Positions 51,769-60,700 of a DNA stretch of 64,000 nt are shown in pieces. Position 1 is the stretch's first letter. Every line of letters starts with the position of its first letter. Position numbers and translations under genes: made by a program. Below the pieces are notes generated by a model that made no database searches, was not told where the DNA came from, and saw nothing but the letters and a program-made list of their open reading frames with translations. Source of the DNA: Gonocerus acuteangulatus (Eukaryota; Arthropoda; Insecta; Hemiptera; Coreidae); NCBI GenBank assembly GCA_946811695.1, contig OX328123.1, positions 38,970,054 through 39,034,053 of the forward strand, read 5' to 3'.

Positions 51769-54700
51769 GAGTTGCTAGATGCTTAACACTTTTGCCGCGG
51801 CAGCTGTAAAAGTGCATCCTCTTCAGTTACAAGCCTTTTAAATCTAATGGGAAAAGTAATGGAGGAGTGCCCTTCCGAAGGGACACTTGTAAGCAGGTAG
51901 GATCGGTAGTGTCCTTCTGGAAGGACACCCGCAGCGAAAGTGTTAAGAGTAGCTGTATAATTTATTAAGTCGAAGGATATATAAGATTTGTTAAACAAAT
52001 TTTCTCAATAGTAGGACATACCAGGTGCTTAAGCCTACCTGGAAAATTGACACTGGAATGCAATAAAATATAGAAATAAATGGCAATACCCAATTATGTA
52101 AAATGTTTGTTAAGGTATAATAACTTTTCATATCATGTTCATCAGAACTATCAACACTTAACACTGTCCCCCACTATTCCACATCAACAGCTGATAAAGT
52201 AAACAGATGTAAATGTGGAACGGCAGAGAGCAACGTTTTTCATCACCTCGTCAAGCTCTAAATACCCAGATAACTTCTTATCTGACGTAAGTGTAGTAAG
52301 GTTAAGTACCCAGTGGGAATAGCAAAATACTTAAGTACAGCTGTAAAATTAATCACTTGTGGAACCGCACTGGAAAATATTAGGGTTTTCACCAGCTGGT
52401 GGACTGTTGGTTCCAAGACAGTAGAAAACAGATAATTCTGCTGTACTAAAAGTATATCATATTTCAGTCAAATAAAGGACTTACAACTCATCATGTATTA
52501 ATCAGATCACAGCTAGAGACATTTAACACCACCCCCCACTATTCCACATCAACAGCTGATAAAGTAAACAGGCTGTAAATGTGGAACGGCAGAGGGAAGT
52601 GCAATGATTCTCTTTAACTCTTTGTTCTCTAAATTTACAGAAAACTGAAAATAAATGTTATGTATTTCAATTTAATGTATTCACGGGAGTAGCTCATGCT
52701 GAACACCACTCTCCACTGTTCCACAGCAACAGCTGATAAAGTAAACAGGCTGTAAATGTGGAACGGCAGAGGGAAGTGCAATGATTCTCTTTAACTCTTT
52801 GTTCTCTAAATTTACAGAAAACTGAAAATAAATGTTATGTATTTCAATTTAATGTATTCACGGGAGTAGCTCATGCTGAACACCACTCTCCACTGTTCCA
52901 CAGCAACAGCTGATAAAGTAAACAGGCTGTAAATGTGGAACGGCAGAGGGAAGTGCAATGATTCTCTTGAACTCTTTGTTCTCTAAATTTACAGAAAACT
53001 GAAAATAAATGTTATGTATTTCAATTTAATGTATTTACGGGAGTAGCTCATGTTGCTGAACACCGCTCTCCACTGTTCCACAGCAACAGCTGATAAAGTA
53101 AACGGGCTGTAAATGTGGAATGGCAGAGGGAAGTGCAATGGTGTCTTGAACGTTTTAAGCTTTGAGTTTCCGGAAAACTAAATAAATTTTATGTATTTCA
53201 ATTTAATGTATTCACAGAGGTAGCTCATGTTGAACACCACTCTCCACTGTTCCACATCTACAGCTGATAAAGTAAACAGGCTGTAAATGTGGAACGGCAG
53301 AGGGAAGTGCAATGTTTCTTTTGAACTTTTTGTGCTCTAAATTTACAGAAAAGTGTAAATACATCTTTTTGATTTCCGTTGTCCTTTTATTAAATGAAAA
53401 AGATTTATTAAGATTCATCTAATCATAATGTTTTGATCAGATCACAACTCAAGACATTAAACACCGCCCCCCGCTATTCCACATCAACAGCTGGTAAAGT
53501 AAACAGGTGTAAATGTGGAACGGCAAAGGGAAGTGCAATGTTTCTATTGAACTCTTTCAGCTCTAAATTTACTGAGCCTTTCTGCATCTCAACAGATTGC
53601 CTTTAAAAGTTGTTTTGGTGTATCTGTATAATTCATCACTTCAAAAAATCTATATATATAAAAATCACGTGTTCTGTCTGTTTTTCTGTTTGTTTGTTCC
53701 TTATACAAATCCACATCGTTTGACTGATATTGACCAAACTTCGCACATAGATACGTCTTGATCCGGGAAATCTCGTAGTCTAGCTCAAAATCTTCTAGGA
53801 TTCACAGTTCGGGAGTTACGCCTTCGAAAATGTCATTTATGAAGGAGTAAATTCTCCGAAATAGCCATTTTCTTCCAGTGTTGCAACTTTTTCAAAGAAG
53901 AACGGCAATATAGATGGAAATTAGCAAGCCAACAAAACTCATTTTTTTTTTAAGTTTTACTTTCTTTTTGTTTTACTTTTTTTAAGTTATACTTATTTTT
54001 AAAGTTTTATTTTAACTTCTTTTAAAGTTTTACCTATTCTCAAAATAGCCTTATATTCTCAGAATTTGGAGAAAAATCATATTTCTGTTTAAGAAGTATA
54101 TATCAAGTAAGGCAACACTGGGCTCCTAGATGTTATTCAGTTTTGCGACAGAATTAAGCTTGCAAATACATTTAAACGGTTTAAGTTTTAAAAAAATCGT
54201 TTTTGAAACATTTCGTTAAAACTTTGTTTTAAAACATTTCAGTTTAAACCTTTGTTTGTTTAATTACAAATTACAATTTAAATTACATTACGTTTGCAAT
54301 CGTGTGTATCAAACTTTTTTAACTTTGAACATTTTTTGTCTACCTTTTAGCCTTTTAAGTCTATCTTAAAGTAATAAAAAGTAAATATATCGTATAACAT
54401 AAATTTATTTCTGTAGGACAACACTGGGCTTAGAAGCCATTTTTCTTTTGCTATAAAACATTTACATTTTAAGCTTGAACATTTTTTCTTTTTTTAGCCT
54501 TAGTGTTTATATCTAACATTCATACATCTAACTTTTTAAGTTTCATGAAACTTTTTTAAGTGTCTGCAAACTTTTTAAGTTTTCAAACGTGCGTTAATCA
54601 AACTTCATAAAGTTTGCAAAAGTGTCTGTATCAAACTTTTTTAAGTTTGGTGTTTTCATTTATCTTATAACCATGTACGTCAAGTAAGTAGAACTATAAG

Positions 54701-57700
54701 TTTAACTTCCATTCCCTTTGTTTACTATTTTTGTTACTATGCTATTTTATTGCTTATTAAAAACTATGCCTTTAATAATTAATTTATGCCTCCGTTTTAT
54801 CACATGCATTTGCTTAGTAAAAGCTTGCAAATACATTTAAACGGTTTATGTTTTTAACAAATCTTTTTCGAAACATTTCGTTAAAACTGTGTTTTAAAAC
54901 ATTTCAGTTTTAACCTTTGTTTGTCTATTTTCATCTTTTAGTTATACCATACATGGTGTTAATATAGAATATAGAAGTGTTTAATTGCTTGGAAAATTAA
55001 CCAATAAGAGAATTAAAATTATGAGATGTGACAATGGTAAGGAATATTTAAATAGTATGATTTATGCTATTACAAAGAATAAGAGTATCTAAATTTATCC
55101 ATGCCCTCATATATTCACAAATTAAAGAGAACAGCTGACCAATTTTTTAGAACAATTATGAATATATGTCATTGTTTACTGGCAGAATCTATTGTTGTAA
55201 AAAAGTTTTGGCCTAAAATTGTTTGTGGAGCAACTTATTTGAAAAATCGCACTTTAGCTAAAACCATTGAGAATAAAACATCCTGTAAAATATATTTGGA
55301 AAGAAACCAGATGTTTCTAAGTTACGTTTATATGGTAGTAAAGTTGTTCTTAAGAAACCAGAACAAATAACGACTTTTATATAGGGGTAAGAATGTGAAT
55401 ATTTGCATTTTAATCCGTTATAGTGAAGCTCGGGAGTACTTTTGAATAATAAAATCATAGTCACTATGCATGTTGATGATGATGATTAGTTAATAGTTAG
55501 GTTAGTGGGAACTGATGAAAAATTTTAATGAAGAAAAGGAACTGGACTTGATTAATTTTTAGATGAAAGCCTTGGATAAATACAAATGTATAGTTTTAAA
55601 CAAAATAATACTTGGGATTTAGTTGAAAATAAGAAAGTTGTAAATGCAAAATGTTGGACATAGAGACTGCATTCTTAAATGGTGAAATCAATTCGGAAGT
55701 GTATATTTGAGGAGATTGGTATCAAAGTTGGACAACTCCATTTTTTTTCAATTGAAAAAAATGGAGTTGTCTAACATTTGAGTCAAATGAATATATTGGA
55801 GACATGCTTACAAACTCATTGTGTAAAGAAACATTTAAGAAATTCAGAAATATGTTAAATTTGATATTTTATATTTCATATATTGTTCATACTTCCTGCC
55901 TTAGGGAGGAACATTTTTGTCGGTTATACAATTTATAATGTAAAGTGATGTACATCTTGCTGTTTGTGTGTGTAATAAATGAATATGAACTTGACATGCT
56001 TTTATGAATCTCCCACACTTTTAAATAATTTCTTATCTCAACAATTTTAATTATAAAAAGGCACATTTAATTTTAAAAAATATGGTAGTAATACCCATTA
56101 TGAATAACTTCCAGAAGGAATCAATTACATTCTCTTCTAGATTTGTACCAAAAATATTTACTTTATCATCATAAATTATTCCTCCAAGCCCTCAATCTTA
56201 GAACCTTTAAAAAAATATGTTCCATTAAGGAGAAGGCAGCAACCATGGAGTTTTATATCATTTTTATTGTTTCATAACGTTTTGTCCATCGCAAGCCTTA
56301 CTTAATTTCACTTTTAATATTTAAATTTATATCATTTTAATTTGCTGTCATGGAATTGTCTTTAAACCATTTCCTTCTTATTAAAATGAATTCTTTCATT
56401 TATCCCCCCCCCCCAGGTGAATTGAATTTTCCATGCAATTTTCTATTAATCTAAATATGCCAAGCCTCTTTATTATTGACATATTTACACCCAGCAGTTT
56501 TATTATATTTTTATATCTGCTTTCTTTTGTCTGAGATATTTATATCCTCTGACTACTCCATTATTTAAATACGCTTGCAATTTGAGCACAATATTGTTGC
56601 AAAATCAAAAAAAAAAAAAAAAAAAGGCCACGAGGACCCTAAGTGGCAGATACTATAGATGAATCTGATTCATGACTGTACAGCACACTAGGGAGATAGT
56701 GTGGTCAGTACAATGCTCCGGCCGCCTGATTTTCCCCTAGGCTGCTTCGACACCTCAAGCCATTAGCACCCAGGGTATCCATTGGTAAATTTATTAAAGG
56801 CTGGGTTGACCTAGGGACTGCCAGTGAGGCCAAATTCAACCCAAGAATGAAGACATTAGAAGAAAAAATCTTTATTGTTTGCTCGAGATTCGATCTCAGG
56901 TGCTCCAGTTTATTAGTCCAGTGCTCTACCACTGAGCTAACCTCGACCCCTCGCCAAATCAAATTAACCCCCCATTAATTTATTTAGTATAAGTCCTTAT
57001 TGAAATTCCCAAATAGCTTTAATTCATTGTTGTCTATAGCTGCAACAAAAATATCTAAATTTGTTTTTCTTAGATAGCCCTATTTCCTATGACAAAAGGG
57101 CTATCCTTAAAGAAGAGCTCATAAACCTTAAGATTTGAAAGAGAAGCTTTAATATAACGGAAAATGTAAACAACAAAATGAGAAAGTTTATTTGGAACAA
57201 AAAGTTTTTAATACTTTCCTTTTGGCTCAATTAACATAAATCCTGCATCAATTACTTTTTCAATCATAGAAAGAAAAACCTTAGTTACAGATTATTACAT
57301 GAAAAGGTATAGAATATAACATATTAATATTATATTTAAAAAAACAAAAACAGTACAAATAAAGAATAGTTTCAGTTATACTAGATTAAAACTTATAACT
57401 AAGTAAGTATAACCTTAATTAAATGCTTCATTTTGTTGCTATTTTTTAATATGTATTTATATATGGACCACACATTATTTTCTTTAAAAAATTATACACA
57501 GGTAGTTTGGTTAGGATTTTCTTTAAAGTGGTACTACAATTACATGATTCCAGTATACTTTTTAAAATAAGGGTTAATTTATTTTCCACCCCACATTCAG
57601 TGAAAATTTGAAAAATAATTTTTTTAACTGAGCTCTCAACTTATAAACTTACTTTCTCATAATTTGAACAAGTGTCATATAATCATTCATTTTAATATAT

Positions 57701-60700
57701 AATATAAAGTAGGAGTACCATGACATGCTGGGTAACAGGTATTTAATATGAAACATGTGTAGCATGCCAAACCCGGTAACACCTATTTAATATAAAGTAG
57801 GTAACAGGATAAGGCACACCGGGTAACAGCTAGTAAATTATAAAATGTTGTAAAGTTTCTTCCAAGGTTACCAGAGTATAAGTACAATGCTTTATGACTA
57901 CCTTATGTAATTTTATACAAAACATTAAGTTTATGAGTAAGCTTTAAGTGACATTTAATGTAAAATGAAACTACCAAAAATCCATACAAAATACAGAAGT
58001 CAACAACAAATTGGATATTGCTTTATGGTTAAATAAAAAAAGTCTTAAATTAAATAATTCAAGTATTTATGGATTTATTCATCAATAACTAATAAAGCAA
58101 AACTATAAAAATATAAGAATGATCTACCAAAAAAGCACTGATAATGAAAGACATAAGTTATTTCCATCAAAATTTACAAGAAATAGGCTAATAACAATAA
58201 GTCCTATAAGTAATTAACCACTCAAAATATCTTATGTAATACATAAAGAATTAAAAACATACCTTATTAGCAGTGGGAGTCTTAATGAGCAGTCTCTAAA
58301 CGACGTAACACATGAAGAGTGGGGAGCAGATGGATGCAGAGTAGGGTACCTGGGAATAGCATAGGACCATTCTAGCTGTGCAGTTTTAGGTTTCCCAGAC
58401 AAAGACAAGCTCTAGATGTCCCAGTCTATTTTTTACATCCTAAGTACTACTAGTGCTCCTGGCATCTAGCGGGAATGTTTTAAACTATTCCGGCAACACT
58501 GGTGCTAAATTGAAAATTTCCTAAACTAAAGCCACTCAATCGGTGATTGCCCGCTAAAGGATTAAATACAGTAAGTGTAATGTATGGGCGATTTCCATAA
58601 TAAACTGAAGATTCAACTACTTCCTAGAATGTGTTTATCAGATCACAGCTCATGACATTAAACACCGCCCTCCACTATTCCACATCTACAGCTGATAAAA
58701 TAAACAGACTGTATATGTGGAACAGCAGAAAGAAGTATTTCTTTTCTTGTGAATTTTCTGTGCTCTGAATTTTCAGACAATTTAAAATGAAATTCTTCTT
58801 TCTCTCGCTTAGAAAAGCCTAATTTATCATTTCAAGGCAGCAGGAAATCAGGCAACGTAAGTATAACGGACTCCAGCCAAGTCAGATAAGCAAGGTGCTT
58901 AAGCGAGTAGAGGATAAATTATCATTTAAAGATATAAAATATAGATAATTCTTATGATAAAGAATCACCAGTTTGATAACAGCTATTAACCCTTTCCATA
59001 CGCAAAGAGTCGCAAGGAGTGTGTTCTGCTGTACGGGATACTCGCACTTGGCTTCGGACCCCCTGTACGGGATACTTTTCCCACTCTTGGTCTCAGCACC
59101 TCGACTTTCAGAGATCTCCTCGCTGTAGTAAAACTCGTATTTTATCATTTCGATTTTTATTTTGGTTACAATGATTATTAATTTTTATTTATGTTAAATT
59201 AGTTTGGTGTTTCAATAATATTTTTTAAGTTGAATAACTTTGTTTAAAAATAAGTTATATTATATAGACATAAAAAAAGAAGGTTTTTCTGTTCATCATT
59301 TGCTCTTTATTTTATGAATAATAAGCAAGGGAATAATATACTCCATAACTACGGCAAAAAGTTTCCCATCTTCCTTTTTGATCCGTGACTTTGTACACTT
59401 GCGGAGCTAAAAACTTATTTTATTTTTTGTATAAAACATATTTACAAAAACAAAAGGATTATTATAAATATTTACAGTACACTTAATGAATTATTCAATT
59501 AAATACGTAATATATTAATCTTATCAATTGAATATTACATTTATTTTTAAATGGAGGACACGCAATAAAAAAACGTTTTTTTTCTAAATTTAACAGAACT
59601 AAATATAAGATCTTAACACTTCAAGACTGAAAGTGAACTAATTTTGCGAAAACAAGTTGTTGGGAATATACAGAGGTGTAAAAACAAACTATAATTTGAA
59701 GAAGGTTGACCGGGTAAATGGGTGGAGAAGGCAACGAGTTCTAATTCGACTGAAAACGACCAAAAACTTCATTCAAATGCCATCTAGTAATAGACAGGAA
59801 TATTAGAAGTACAATACGGTAACGCTAGATACCTCTAAAGTCGAGAAATGAGAAGATAAAGAATGCGAGAGATAAGCCGAGCTCTCGACTGCTGTACAAA
59901 GGAAAGGGTTAATGAGTTCTTCAAATTGGAGGCTATTCCACATTTAAACCTGATACTGGGAGAAAGCTGGAATAAACTATATGTGTAAAACAACTCAAGG
60001 AAGTGCCATGTTATTCGAAAATTATATATTTGAAGAACCGGGTGAAGCTCTATTTGTAAATAATAAAATCAAAACGACTAGCAATTAAAATGTAATTGAG
60101 ATGTAAAGCCTCTGTTACTTTTAGAGAAAAATTATTAGTCATTACAGATTCTAAAAATTCTGAGAAAGTGTAATGTATTATTTCATTGTGACTTCTATAG
60201 ATTCCTCAGGGATAAGACATTGATCTCTGGCATGCATTTAATGAAGCTGAGAGCTCTCCTTATTCTCGCTAGGTCCTGCTGAGTTTATACGTGCAAATAG
60301 CACAAGGCCGGAGAAGCAAAATACGGGCCACGAGTTAATTCGTGTGGAGTGTCAAGGATACCAACAGTAGAACACGAGTTATCTCGTGTGGAGCGTCTGG
60401 GCCCTGCAAGTCGAACACGAGTTAACTCATTCAGAGCAACAATAGGATTAAGGTTAAATCAGATTAAAATTAAATAAGATCAGCGGATAAAATATATCAT
60501 GAGCATATTGCAATTGTCAAAACCCTTAAGGCAGGGTTCTTTCTAATCAACTTTCTTTCTCCTGTGTTGGTGAAAAACATTGCTTTACACAACTTCACTG
60601 TTCCACCACCTGATAAAAACAACAGGTAGTAAATAAATATGGTATGGGAAAGAGCTGTGCTGTTTATACCCGGACTGCTAAAAATCAAGAACTCTTGCTC

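Larger units (their letters stand above)
53649..57833 (+). mobile_element. Putative Helitron of 4.2 kb containing a copia relic
   Basis: Left end A^TCTATATATATAAAAATC followed by the common insect Helitron 5' sequence (GACCAAACTTCGCACATAG). Right end GGCACACCGGGTAACAGCTAG^T. The two ends may belong to separate elements; the pairing is inferred from order and orientation only. A 100-bp segment (GCTTGCAAATACATTTAAAC onward) is repeated at 54154 and 54822. Confidence 0.5.
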
